Of a DNA stretch of 33,783 nucleotides, positions 1 through 7,065 are shown piece after piece; within the stretch, counting starts at the first letter, position 1, and each line of letters begins with the position of its first letter. The DNA lies in assembly GCA_009379815.1 (NCBI GenBank), contig WHSY01000002.1, positions 87,064 to 120,846 of the forward strand. The letters run 5' to 3'. The stretch comes from Pseudonocardiaceae bacterium (GTDB lineage: Bacteria > Actinomycetota > Actinomycetes > Mycobacteriales > Pseudonocardiaceae). Position numbers and translations under genes: made by a program. Below the pieces are notes generated by a model, which was not told where the DNA came from, ran no database searches, and was given only the letters and a program-made list of their open reading frames with translations.

Positions 1-1
1 C

Positions 2-493
2 CGGAAGATCCCGGGCGCGACCACCGGGCCGCGGGTCACCCGTGCGGTCTTCGTGACCACGGTCGGCAGGCACCTGGTGAACCCGCTGGGCGCGCAGGCG
101 CAGCTGCAGGGCGGGATCATGGACGGCATCGCCCTGGCGCAGACCAGCAGCCTGCACCTGGTAGACGGGGCCTTCCTGGAGGGCAGCTACGACGACTTTC
201 GCTACACCCGCCAGTGGAACGTTCCCCTGGACGTGGAAGTGATCATGCTTCCAGAAGACCCCATGTCCGAGGTCGGCGGTTTCGGTGAAGTGGGCGTCGG
301 GCCGACAGCCGCTGCGGTGGTGTGCGCCATCGGAGCGGCCAGAAACTCCTATCCCACCTACATCCCGATCAGCCACAACGCGGGCATCCCGTTCGAGGTC
401 AAGCCGTTCGATCCGTCGACCCCGCAGTCGCCCACCGACGGCCTGGAGGCCTACCCGGCGCCGTCGAAGGCCCACGGAACGCTCAACCCCTGA
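2..493 (+). CDS. Molybdopterin-binding large subunit (xanthine dehydrogenase/CoxL/IorB type), 3' end only
   Basis: This is the C-terminal 163 residues of a molybdenum hydroxylase large subunit; the gene begins before the window. The frame is open from base 2 and ends at TGA 491-493. The segment contains the family's final active-site motif GGFGEVGVGP (bases about 271-300), whose Glu is the catalytic base in xanthine dehydrogenase and CO dehydrogenase relatives. It is followed by the usual Ala-rich helix (TAAAVVCAIGAA). These enzymes hydroxylate N-heterocycles or aldehydes, or oxidise CO, with a Mo-cytosine-dinucleotide or Mo-pterin cofactor. The 2Fe-2S partner follows 27 nt downstream, so the pair is an operon. 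A two-subunit layout without a visible FAD subunit resembles isoquinoline 1-oxidoreductase (IorAB). The substrate cannot be read from this fragment. Confidence 0.85.
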   Translation, partial: RKIPGATTGPRVTRAVFVTTVGRHLVNPLGAQAQLQGGIMDGIALAQTSSLHLVDGAFLEGSYDDFRYTRQWNVPLDVEVIMLPEDPMSEVGGFGEVGVGPTAAAVVCAIGAARNSYPTYIPISHNAGIPFEVKPFDPSTPQSPTDGLEAYPAPSKAHGTLNP

Positions 494-520
494 CGGCCCA
501 TTTCAAGGTAAGGAGACCCA

Positions 521-1003
521 GTGCCTGAGCGTAGTTTCATCCTCAACGGCCGTCGGGTTACGGTCGACATCGAGGACAGCGTGCGGATGCTGTGGGTGAT
601 CCGTGACGTGCTCGGCGTCACCGGCCCGAAGTACGGCTGCGGCATCAACGTCTGCAAGGCCTGCACCAGCCACGTCAACGGACAGGCAGCCAACATCTGC
701 TCGGTGCCGCTGTCCAAGATCGGCCCGGACGACGAGATCACCACCATCGAGGGCCTGCCCGGGACGGTCGGCAAGGACCTGCACCCGATGCAGGAGGCCT
801 GGCTCGAGCACGACGTCCCCCAGTGCGGCTACTGCCAGCCCGGGCAGATCATGGCCGCGGTGGACCTGGTGAACAAGGTCCGGGCGGAGGGCCGCGAGGT
901 ACCGACCGACGAGGACATCGACAACAACATGCGCAACGTCTGCCGCTGCGGCACCTACCACCGCATCCGCGCAGCCATCAAGGAAGGCGCCGCGAACATG
1001 TGA
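521..1003 (+). CDS. (2Fe-2S)-binding small subunit of molybdenum hydroxylase (IorA/CoxS type)
   Basis: This 160-residue electron-transfer subunit carries two 2Fe-2S clusters. The plant-ferredoxin-like N-terminal domain has Cys40, Cys45, Cys48 and Cys60 (CGINVCKAC...C). The helical C-terminal domain has Cys102 and Cys105 (CGYCQPGQ) plus Cys141 and Cys143 (CRCGTYHRIR). The length and both motifs match the family exactly. Start is GTG 521, with an AAGGTAAGGAG Shine-Dalgarno sequence 5-10 nt upstream. It passes electrons from the Mo site of the preceding subunit to an external acceptor. It lies 27 nt behind the large-subunit gene and is presumably co-transcribed with it. A strong hairpin follows the stop codon. 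The tail of a second, decayed copy of such a gene lies 70 nt downstream. Confidence 0.92.
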   Translation: MPERSFILNGRRVTVDIEDSVRMLWVIRDVLGVTGPKYGCGINVCKACTSHVNGQAANICSVPLSKIGPDDEITTIEGLPGTVGKDLHPMQEAWLEHDVPQCGYCQPGQIMAAVDLVNKVRAEGREVPTDEDIDNNMRNVCRCGTYHRIRAAIKEGAANM

Positions 1004-1009
1004 CCGATC

Positions 1010-1040
1010 CGCCCAGCCCCCGTCACGCGGGGGCTGGGCG
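1010..1040 (+). terminator. Hairpin terminator after the molybdenum hydroxylase operon
   Basis: This is a perfect 13-bp inverted repeat (1010-1022 against 1028-1040) with a 5-nt loop, starting 6 nt after the stop codon. There is no T-tract, which is common for actinobacterial terminators. Confidence 0.7.
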
Positions 1041-1072
1041 GCCACTGCCGCCGCGGGTGGCGCTGCTCGGCG

Positions 1073-1159
1073 AACCTGGTCCGGCAAAAGGGCAGCAACC
1101 TCACCGAGAACGAGCGCGACGAGATCCGCAATGTCTGCCGGTGCGGCACGTACCGAACA
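1073..1159 (+). pseudogene. Remnant C-terminal tail of a second (2Fe-2S) subunit gene
   Basis: An open stretch with no start codon reads NLVRQKGSNLTENERDEI and then RNVCRCGTYRT. It aligns with the last third of the intact subunit just upstream (VNKVRAEG... then RNVCRCGTYHRIR), including the last two cluster cysteines. The wording differs enough that it came from a diverged paralogue rather than a fresh local duplication. It has neither the first cluster nor the CGYC motif, and the frame runs on into the next gene's leader. I read it as the relic of a deleted gene. Confidence 0.7.
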
Positions 1160-1225
1160 TGTACACCTGGCTCCGCATCCGGCTGTGGCGTTCCGCCACA
1201 GCGAGACACACGGAGGGACATGTCC

Positions 1226-3112
1226 ATGCTGCGCACGAAGCGACGACTGGCAGTGGCGTTCACCGCCGCCCTGTTCGCGAGCGCGAGCCTGCTGGCGACC
1301 CACCCCGACGCGGACGCGGACGTGCAGGTTGAGACCACCGAAGCGTCCGGGGACGTGCTGGTCAAGCACACCGACGCGTACGGGGACGTGCTGGTTTCGA
1401 CCAGCCGCGTGCAGGGCAACGGCCAGCACTCCGACAAAGTCTTCTCTGTCACCAACCACGTGGTACGCAAGTACGCCCAGCAGGACACCGACGGCAAGCC
1501 GCAGAAGTACCTGCTGGTGTGGGCCGGCGACGAGAACGTCGCCGACACCGTCGCGCAGGACGCCGAGAGCCTGCCCGGTTCGCTGCAGGACCCGGTGAAC
1601 AAGGCCAGGAACGCGCTGCCGGCACAGGACTTCCTCGCGGTCATCGACGTGACAACAAAGGGCTCGCCGTCTTACGGCAAACTCGTCAACACGGTCACGG
1701 TCGGCCCGCTCGTGTACAATGAGCCGCACCACATGCAGTACATCTGGCACAAGGGTGATCCCGTGTACGCTGGCGGCCTGTTCAGCTCGATCACCTACTC
1801 CTTCGACGTATCCGCCCTGCCGAAGGTCACGCTCAATGGCGGGAGCCTGCCTACCGACACGCCCGGCGGGTCCGTGCCGGATGCGTACTGGGTGCTCAAC
1901 GACGGCACCGCCTACGCCACCTACATGGGCGGCCCGGTACTGCCCGGCCCGTACCGCTACTCGGACGGTTCGGTGCGCACCGGCAACGGTTTTGCCGGCA
2001 GCCCCGGCATGGTCGTGCACTTCGACCAGAACGCCAACGTGCTCTCGGAGTCCCCGGCGGCGACGCCGAAGGGCGAGGACCCGAAGCGCTGCGCGAATCT
2101 GCCGCAGCTGGGCAAACCGACCTGTGCCAACCCGCACGGCATCTCGGTGCGTGAGGACTTGGACACGATGATCACCGCTGACTTCGTGGAGCCGAGGACC
2201 CTCATCCTCGACCCGGTCGAGCCGCCCTCGCCGTACCTGTTCCGGCGGACGGTGCGGACCTGGGACATCTCCGACCGTAACCACCCGAAGGTCACGTCCG
2301 TGTCGTACCTGCCCGATGACCCGCAGACGGACATGAAGAACCCGCGGTACCGCGACAACAGCGCGGTTATGGAGGCCGCCGTCACCCACCAGCCGGGCCA
2401 CAAGGGCGCGTTCGTGCAGACCATGAAGGGCGGGGCGATCTACTACACGCCCGACATCACCGCGCCGAACCCGCAGTGGCGGAAGGTGTGGGACGACGGC
2501 GCCGCACTCAAGGCGTTCAACCCGAACAGCGGCAGCAACGGTGCGGACACCAACGGCGGCTGGATCTGGGTGAGCCAGAACGACCAGTTCCTGTACCACA
2601 CGATGATGGGTCGCCACAAGGGCACCCTGGGTCCGAACGACCCTGGCGCGCCCGGCGGCGTGATCGCGTTGGACATCTCGAAGCTGGTGAACGAGGAGAA
2701 CCCGGAGTGCGACCTCCACTCCAAGCCGGAGGGCAAGCCGAAGGCCGACGACTGCCCGACGCTGCCCGGCGCCGTCGGGATCAACCCGAACGAGCCGGGC
2801 AAGGGGCCGCACTTCGGCAACGTGGACAACTTCGAGCTGGGCCAGGACGGCAAGTACCACGAAACCGACCAGCCCCAACGGCTGTCGATGACGGACTACT
2901 TCGTCGCCCGGTCCGGGCACGGCGGCGACCACAAGCTATGGCTGACCACCGTGAGCGAGGACGGCGAGCTCTCCCTCGACAAGGACTTCAACGACGAGTT
3001 CGTGCACGAGCCGGGCTGGGACTTCAACCGGCAGGTCTGGCCGCACGGTCCGTTCGGCAACGCCAAGCCGCACACAACGCTGTTCGTCGTCGCGGACGAG
3101 GACGTGAAGTAG
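1226..3112 (+). CDS. Secreted beta-propeller protein related to SBP56 / methanethiol oxidase
   Basis: This is an exported protein of about 628 residues. It has a basic N-terminus (LRTKRRLAVAF) and a hydrophobic stretch ending near LLATHPDADA. The body has the order of blocks seen in the selenium-binding-protein-56 / methanethiol oxidase family: an EPHHMQYIWHKG segment resembling the HHxGW metal-site region, a strand with DGTAYATYMGG, then CANPHGISVREDLDTMITAD, then VRTWDISDRNHPKV, and late RSGHGGDHKLWLTT. SBP56 members are copper-dependent and oxidise methanethiol. Whether this secreted, longer relative shares that reaction is inference. Two ATGs are possible, at 1220 and 1226. The GGAGGG at 1212-1217 sits 8 nt before 1226 but only 2 nt before 1220, so 1226 is preferred. 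A hairpin follows the gene. Confidence 0.55.
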   Translation: MLRTKRRLAVAFTAALFASASLLATHPDADADVQVETTEASGDVLVKHTDAYGDVLVSTSRVQGNGQHSDKVFSVTNHVVRKYAQQDTDGKPQKYLLVWAGDENVADTVAQDAESLPGSLQDPVNKARNALPAQDFLAVIDVTTKGSPSYGKLVNTVTVGPLVYNEPHHMQYIWHKGDPVYAGGLFSSITYSFDVSALPKVTLNGGSLPTDTPGGSVPDAYWVLNDGTAYATYMGGPVLPGPYRYSDGSVRTGNGFAGSPGMVVHFDQNANVLSESPAATPKGEDPKRCANLPQLGKPTCANPHGISVREDLDTMITADFVEPRTLILDPVEPPSPYLFRRTVRTWDISDRNHPKVTSVSYLPDDPQTDMKNPRYRDNSAVMEAAVTHQPGHKGAFVQTMKGGAIYYTPDITAPNPQWRKVWDDGAALKAFNPNSGSNGADTNGGWIWVSQNDQFLYHTMMGRHKGTLGPNDPGAPGGVIALDISKLVNEENPECDLHSKPEGKPKADDCPTLPGAVGINPNEPGKGPHFGNVDNFELGQDGKYHETDQPQRLSMTDYFVARSGHGGDHKLWLTTVSEDGELSLDKDFNDEFVHEPGWDFNRQVWPHGPFGNAKPHTTLFVVADEDVK

Positions 3113-3279
3113 CCACTGAACCCCCGATGAGCGGGAAGCCCGGAGCCCGCGGCGCCCCTCCCTCCACACAGGACACTCTCAGAGCGTCCGGGAGCTGCGT
3201 CAGGTGTACTCCCCCACCGCGGGCCCACCCGGGCGCCGGGGTGCACACGCGCGCGTTCCGTGGCGGCGCGCGTTGCTAC

Positions 3280-3303
3280 GCGCGCGCTTCGCAAAGCGCG
3301 CGC
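3280..3303 (+). terminator. GC-rich hairpin downstream of the SBP56-like gene
   Basis: A perfect 10-bp inverted repeat, GCGCGCGCTT (3280-3289) against AAGCGCGCGC (3294-3303), has a 4-nt loop. It lies between the SBP56-like gene and pobA, upstream of the pobA -10 box. There is no U-tract. Confidence 0.5.
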
Positions 3304-3346
3304 GCCGCCGGCTCGACAGGCCACCGGAGCGCAAAGCCCGCGCCAC

Positions 3347-3352
3347 TAGGGT
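3347..3352 (+). promoter_or_regulatory. -10 box of pobA (leaderless geometry)
   Basis: TAGGGT lies 7 nt before the pobA ATG, so transcription would start at or next to the A of the start codon. No Shine-Dalgarno sequence is present. No good -35 is visible. Confidence 0.5.
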
Positions 3353-3359
3353 CGCGAGC

Positions 3360-4544
3360 ATGCGCACGCAGGTTGCGATCATCGGGGCTGGACCGGCCGG
3401 GCTGACGCTGTCTCATCTGCTGCACCGCGCGGGCATCGAATCGGTGGTGCTGGAGGCCCGCAGCCGCGACCACGTCGAGCGCCGGCTGCGGGCCGGCGTG
3501 CTCGAACACCACACCGCGGCGCTACTCCGCGACACCGGCGTCGGTGACCGGATGGACCGTGAGGGCATGGTGCACCGCGGCGTGAACCTGCGCTTCGAGG
3601 GCCGGACCCATCGCATCGACCTCGAGGGCCTCTCCGGCGGCGCGGCGATCACGGTCTACGGGCAGCAGGAGGTCGTCAAGGACCTCATCGCGGCCCGGCT
3701 CGACGCCGGCGGCACCGTGCTCTTCGACGTCGACGATGTCAGCGTGCACGGCGTGGACACCGATGCGCCGCGGGTGCGGTTCACCCACGAGGGTGTCAAG
3801 AACGAGCTGGCCTGCGACGTGGTGGCCGGCTGCGACGGATACCACGGCGTGTGCCGTCCCGCCGTTCCCGACGGCGTGCTGCGCAGCTTCGAACGCGTCT
3901 ACCCGTTCGCCTGGCTCGGCATCCTCGCACAGGCGCCGCCCTCGTCCGAGGAGCTGATCTACGCCAACCATGAGCGCGGGTTCGCGCTGCACAGCATGCG
4001 CTCGCCGTCGATCACGCGGATGTACCTGCAGGTGGAACCGGACGAGGAGCTGGACCGGTGGCCGGACGAGCGGATCTGGTCGGAACTGCAGACGCGGCTC
4101 GCGACACACCCGGGCGAGGAGTGGACGCTCGCCGAGGGGCCGATCCTGGAACGGAGCATCACCCCGATGCGGGGTGAGGTCATCGAGCCGATGCAGTACG
4201 GGCGGCTCTACCTCGCCGGCGATGCCGCGCACATCGTGCCCGCGACGGGCGCTAAGGGCCTGAACCTCGCCGTCGCCGACGTCCGGGTGCTGGCTGCCGG
4301 GCTGCAGCGGTTCTTCGCCGACGGGGACACCCGGCTGCTGGCGGACTACTCGCGGATCTGCCTGCAGCGGGTATGGCGGGTGCAGCACTTCTCGTGGTGG
4401 ATGACGACGATGATGCACCGCTTCGCCGGCGACGACGCTTACTCCCACCGGCTGCAGCTCTCCCAGCTCGACTACGTCACCCGCTCGACCGCGGCCGCGA
4501 CCACGCTGGCGGAGAACTACGTGGGGATGCCCCTGACGCTCTAA
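3360..4544 (+). CDS. pobA: 4-hydroxybenzoate 3-monooxygenase
   Basis: This FAD-dependent hydroxylase converts 4-hydroxybenzoate to protocatechuate, feeding the beta-ketoadipate pathway. With ATG 3360 the protein is 394 residues, the same length as Pseudomonas PobA. It has the Rossmann motif IGAGPAG (8-14), the DG motif GCDG (157-160) and the GD motif YLAGDAAHIVPATGAKG (284-300). Substrate-pocket residues known from the Pseudomonas enzyme fall at the same numbers: Tyr201, Ser212, Arg214 and Arg220, with a C-terminal Tyr387 near Tyr385. The open frame extends upstream, but ATG 3360 gives family length and sits just behind a TAGGGT -10 box, implying a leaderless mRNA. pcaD, a later step of the same pathway, follows on the same strand with its own -10. 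No PobR-type regulator is adjacent. Confidence 0.95.
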   Translation: MRTQVAIIGAGPAGLTLSHLLHRAGIESVVLEARSRDHVERRLRAGVLEHHTAALLRDTGVGDRMDREGMVHRGVNLRFEGRTHRIDLEGLSGGAAITVYGQQEVVKDLIAARLDAGGTVLFDVDDVSVHGVDTDAPRVRFTHEGVKNELACDVVAGCDGYHGVCRPAVPDGVLRSFERVYPFAWLGILAQAPPSSEELIYANHERGFALHSMRSPSITRMYLQVEPDEELDRWPDERIWSELQTRLATHPGEEWTLAEGPILERSITPMRGEVIEPMQYGRLYLAGDAAHIVPATGAKGLNLAVADVRVLAAGLQRFFADGDTRLLADYSRICLQRVWRVQHFSWWMTTMMHRFAGDDAYSHRLQLSQLDYVTRSTAAATTLAENYVGMPLTL

Positions 4545-4567
4545 GCTGTCTATCCAGACTGTCGATC

Positions 4568-4573
4568 TAGGGT
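4568..4573 (+). promoter_or_regulatory. -10 box of pcaD (leaderless geometry)
   Basis: TAGGGT is followed by GTGAGC and then ATG 4580, so the ATG falls at about +1. This repeats the pobA arrangement 1.2 kb upstream. There is no Shine-Dalgarno sequence before the ATG. Confidence 0.5.
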
Positions 4574-4579
4574 GTGAGC

Positions 4580-5356
4580 ATGAGCACGGTCGAGTTGGAT
4601 CACGAATTCGTCGGACCCCCGGACGCCCCGGTGCTGGTGCTGGCCGGGTCGCTCGGTAGCACCAGGAGCATGTGGGACCCGCAGGTGGCGGCACTGCGCG
4701 ATCGCTTCCGGGTGCTGCGCTACGACCACCGCGGTCACGGCGGCTCCCCGGTGCCGACCGGGCCCTACACGATGGAGGACCTGGCGTCGGACGCGCTGGC
4801 GCTGCTGGACCGGCTGGACGTCGAACGAGCGGCGTTCTGCGGGCTGTCGCTGGGCGGGATGGTCGGCATGTGGCTGGGTGCCCACGCCCCCGAGCGGCTC
4901 TCGGCGCTCGTGCTGTGCTGCACGAGCGCACACTTCTCCGACCCGGCGCAGTGGCAGCAGCGCACCGAGACCGTCCGCGTCGACGGCACCGGCGCCATCG
5001 CCGACGCGGTGGTGGCCCGCTGGTTCACCCCCGAGTGGGCGCGGGCCCATCCCGAGCAGGTGGACCGGGCCATGGCGATGGTGACCGATACGCCCGACGA
5101 GGGCTACGCGGGGTGCTGCGAGGCGATCGGAGCCTGGGACGGACGCGACCTGCTCGGCAGGATCACGCTGCCGACACTGGTGCTGGCCGGGGCCAACGAC
5201 CCCGCGACCCCCGTCACGCCGCATGCCGAGACGATCGCCTCGGGTATCCCCCGCGCCCGTCTCGAGGTGCTCGACGACGCGGCCCACCTGGCGACCCTGC
5301 AGCAGCCGCAGCGGGCCAACGCGCTGATCGCCGAGCACCTCGCCGCGGCGGCGTGA
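4580..5356 (+). CDS. pcaD: 3-oxoadipate enol-lactonase (alpha/beta hydrolase)
   Basis: This 258-residue alpha/beta hydrolase is best read as PcaD, which opens 3-oxoadipate enol-lactone to 3-oxoadipate in protocatechuate degradation. It has the nucleophile elbow GLSLGG (Ser90), the acid in GANDPATP (Asp207) and the catalytic His236 in AAHLATL. The oxyanion region AGSLGSTRSMWDPQV and YDHRGHGGSP are characteristic of PcaD. The position after pobA supports the pathway. ATG 4580 is preferred because TAGGGT sits at -12 to -7 from it; GTG 4574 is the alternative. The stop lies 3 bp from the stop of the convergent L,D-transpeptidase, so the two transcripts probably overlap. The other pca genes are not in the window. 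Confidence 0.88.
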   Translation: MSTVELDHEFVGPPDAPVLVLAGSLGSTRSMWDPQVAALRDRFRVLRYDHRGHGGSPVPTGPYTMEDLASDALALLDRLDVERAAFCGLSLGGMVGMWLGAHAPERLSALVLCCTSAHFSDPAQWQQRTETVRVDGTGAIADAVVARWFTPEWARAHPEQVDRAMAMVTDTPDEGYAGCCEAIGAWDGRDLLGRITLPTLVLAGANDPATPVTPHAETIASGIPRARLEVLDDAAHLATLQQPQRANALIAEHLAAAA

Positions 5357-5359
5357 GTG

Positions 5360-6577
5360 CTACGAGGCGCCCCCGGCGAGCCACTGCTCCCACGGGACCT
5401 GCCAGTCACCGAAGCCGTCCCACGGCTCGAGCTGCGGGCCACCGGTGTTGGTCTGGATGACGACGTCACCCTTGCCGAACGTGTTGTAGAACCACCGAGC
5501 GTTGTCGGTGGACATGTTGATGCAACCGTGGCTGACGTTGCGTTCGCCCTGGGCGCCGACCGACCACGGGGCGGCGTGGACGAACTCCCCGCCGTTGGAG
5601 ATGCGGGTCGCGTACTGCACCGTGGTGACGTAGCCACCCTCGTCGGGCGCGAGCCCGTAGGTGCTGGAGTCCATCTCGTAACTCTGGTGCTGCTGGGTCA
5701 CCACGTGGACGCCGTTGTTGCTGGGGAACTCGGGCTCACCCATCGAGATCGGGATGGTGCGCACCACCTCGCCGTTGATCTCCACGGTCATCTGGTGGCT
5801 TGCGCCGTCGGCCCTGGCGATCTTCGCGTCACCGATGGTGAAGGTGGCGTGGCGATCCGTCTCGCCGTAGACCCCGTTGCCGAGGTCCTTTCCGTAGACG
5901 TCGATGTCCATCGTGACCTTGGTGCCGGGCTCCCAGAACTCCTGGGGTCGCCAGTGCACCTCGGTGTCGGAGAACCAGTAGAACGCACCCTCGACCGCGG
6001 GCTCGGTCTTGATCGTGATGGCGTCCTCGGCCGCCTGCTTGTCCTCGATCGCCTCGCTGAAGTACACCGCGAGCGGCTGCCCGACGCCGACCGTCTGCCC
6101 GTCCACCGGATTCATCGACGGGTAGGCGATCGCGCGCGGCGTCAAGGTGGTGAAGCTCGAGGTCCTGGTCATCGGCGTGCCGTCCGCGCCGGCCGCCGTA
6201 CTGCTGATCGTGTAGGTGCTGTCGTAGCCCAGCGGCTCGGCGGCGGTCCACGACGTGCGGTCGGGGGCGAGCTCGCCGTCGACCTGCTCGCCTGCCGGGT
6301 TTGTCATGCTGACGCGCTCGAGCGTGCCGTCGGTCACGGTGACGGTGACCGGCGCGGTGGGCGAGACACTCACGGCGCCCTGGGCGGGGTTCGTCGTGAT
6401 GCGAGGGGCGGGAGCCTCGGGGGTGGGCGCCTCGCCCTGCTGCCCGGTCCTCGGCGACGGTGCCGACGTGCAGCCTGCGAGCAGCGCCCCCACGACGGTG
6501 AGCGCGAACAGTAGTAGTACAGTTACCCTGTGCCCACGCGGCGGGCTTGCTGTACGACGTGGCGTGGTGATCGGCAC
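5360..6577 (-). CDS. Lipoprotein L,D-transpeptidase with Ig-like domains (mycobacterial LdtB type)
   Basis: This cell-wall enzyme forms 3-3 peptide cross-links. From GTG 6577 the protein is 405 residues, close to mycobacterial Ldt2 (408). It has a hydrophobic signal (VTVLLLFALTVVGA) and the lipobox LLAGC with Cys36, so it is a membrane-anchored lipoprotein. Two Ig-like regions follow: about residues 60-150, and about 150-250 ending before DRHATFTIGD. The YkuD catalytic domain then carries SHGCINMS with nucleophile Cys352 and the upstream His region EFVHAAPWSVG. The frame is open further upstream to 6769, but that gives a long charged, non-signal N-terminus; GTG 6577 gives a proper signal peptide. 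It converges with pcaD. A second Ldt of a different subtype lies at 26.6 kb. Confidence 0.9.
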   Translation of the reverse strand: MPITTPRRTASPPRGHRVTVLLLFALTVVGALLAGCTSAPSPRTGQQGEAPTPEAPAPRITTNPAQGAVSVSPTAPVTVTVTDGTLERVSMTNPAGEQVDGELAPDRTSWTAAEPLGYDSTYTISSTAAGADGTPMTRTSSFTTLTPRAIAYPSMNPVDGQTVGVGQPLAVYFSEAIEDKQAAEDAITIKTEPAVEGAFYWFSDTEVHWRPQEFWEPGTKVTMDIDVYGKDLGNGVYGETDRHATFTIGDAKIARADGASHQMTVEINGEVVRTIPISMGEPEFPSNNGVHVVTQQHQSYEMDSSTYGLAPDEGGYVTTVQYATRISNGGEFVHAAPWSVGAQGERNVSHGCINMSTDNARWFYNTFGKGDVVIQTNTGGPQLEPWDGFGDWQVPWEQWLAGGAS

Positions 6578-6820
6578 GACATCATCCGTTCCGACTCGTT
6601 CGCTGCGACGGGGCTCGTGTTCCAGTGTGCACCAGTGGAACGACGAACCCGGCGTAGTTGCCCCTCTTACCCCACGTCCGTTCAGACGCGTGCCGGCGGT
6701 TCGGGTTGCCTTTCCGCGCGGTGGTGTGGCCCACCTCGCCTCGCCATGCGCGTGCTCCCTCGTGCTCATGACGCCGTAGGGTCCCGCAGTTCCGATTCGG
6801 GGCTGCCGGTCACGCTGTGC

Positions 6821-6826
6821 TAGCGT
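6821..6826 (+). promoter_or_regulatory. Probable -10 box of tRNA-Lys
   Basis: TAGCGT lies 32 nt before the mature tRNA 5' end and fits the TAnnnT pattern. No convincing -35 was seen. Confidence 0.35.
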
Positions 6827-6858
6827 CTCTACCGCGCGCCGATCGGCGCCAGATGTCA

Positions 6859-6933
6859 GCGCCGCTAGCTCAATGGCAGAGCAACTGACTCTTAATCAGT
6901 GGGTTCGGGGTTCGAGTCCCTGGCGGCGCACCA
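6859..6933 (+). tRNA. tRNA-Lys (CTT anticodon)
   Basis: A full cloverleaf is present. The acceptor GCGCCGC pairs with GCGGCGC, followed by discriminator A and an encoded CCA. The D-arm is GCTC/GAGC, the anticodon stem ACTGA/TCAGT encloses loop CTCTTAA (anticodon CTT, reads AAG), and the T-loop is TTCGAGT. An integrase gene starts 130 nt downstream, so the 3' half of this tRNA is the likely attB/attL site. Confidence 0.96.
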
Positions 6934-6970
6934 ATAACACCAGGTCAGCGGCTTATACCGCGATCTTGTA

Positions 6971-7014
6971 ATGATCATCACCAACGGAAACCCAACACTT
7001 ACGGTGTTGATCAT
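6971..7014. repeat. Inverted repeat between tRNA-Lys and the integrase gene
   Basis: ATGATCATCACC (6971-6982) faces GGTGTTGATCAT (7003-7014) with one mismatch. An inner CAACAC/GTGTTG pair overlaps the right arm. The placement directly upstream of the integrase suggests an operator or integrase arm-binding sites. Confidence 0.5.
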
Positions 7015-7065
7015 GGTAGTGTCTGGGCCGTTCCCAGCCGCTGTCACGCCGCCCCGGAGGCTCCG

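Noticed and set aside
503-2932. An 809-codon open frame on the minus strand.
   Set aside because: It runs antisense through the 2Fe-2S subunit and the SBP56-like gene, is rich in Arg/Val/His of shadow type, and has no family pattern. It arises from GC-rich third-position bias.
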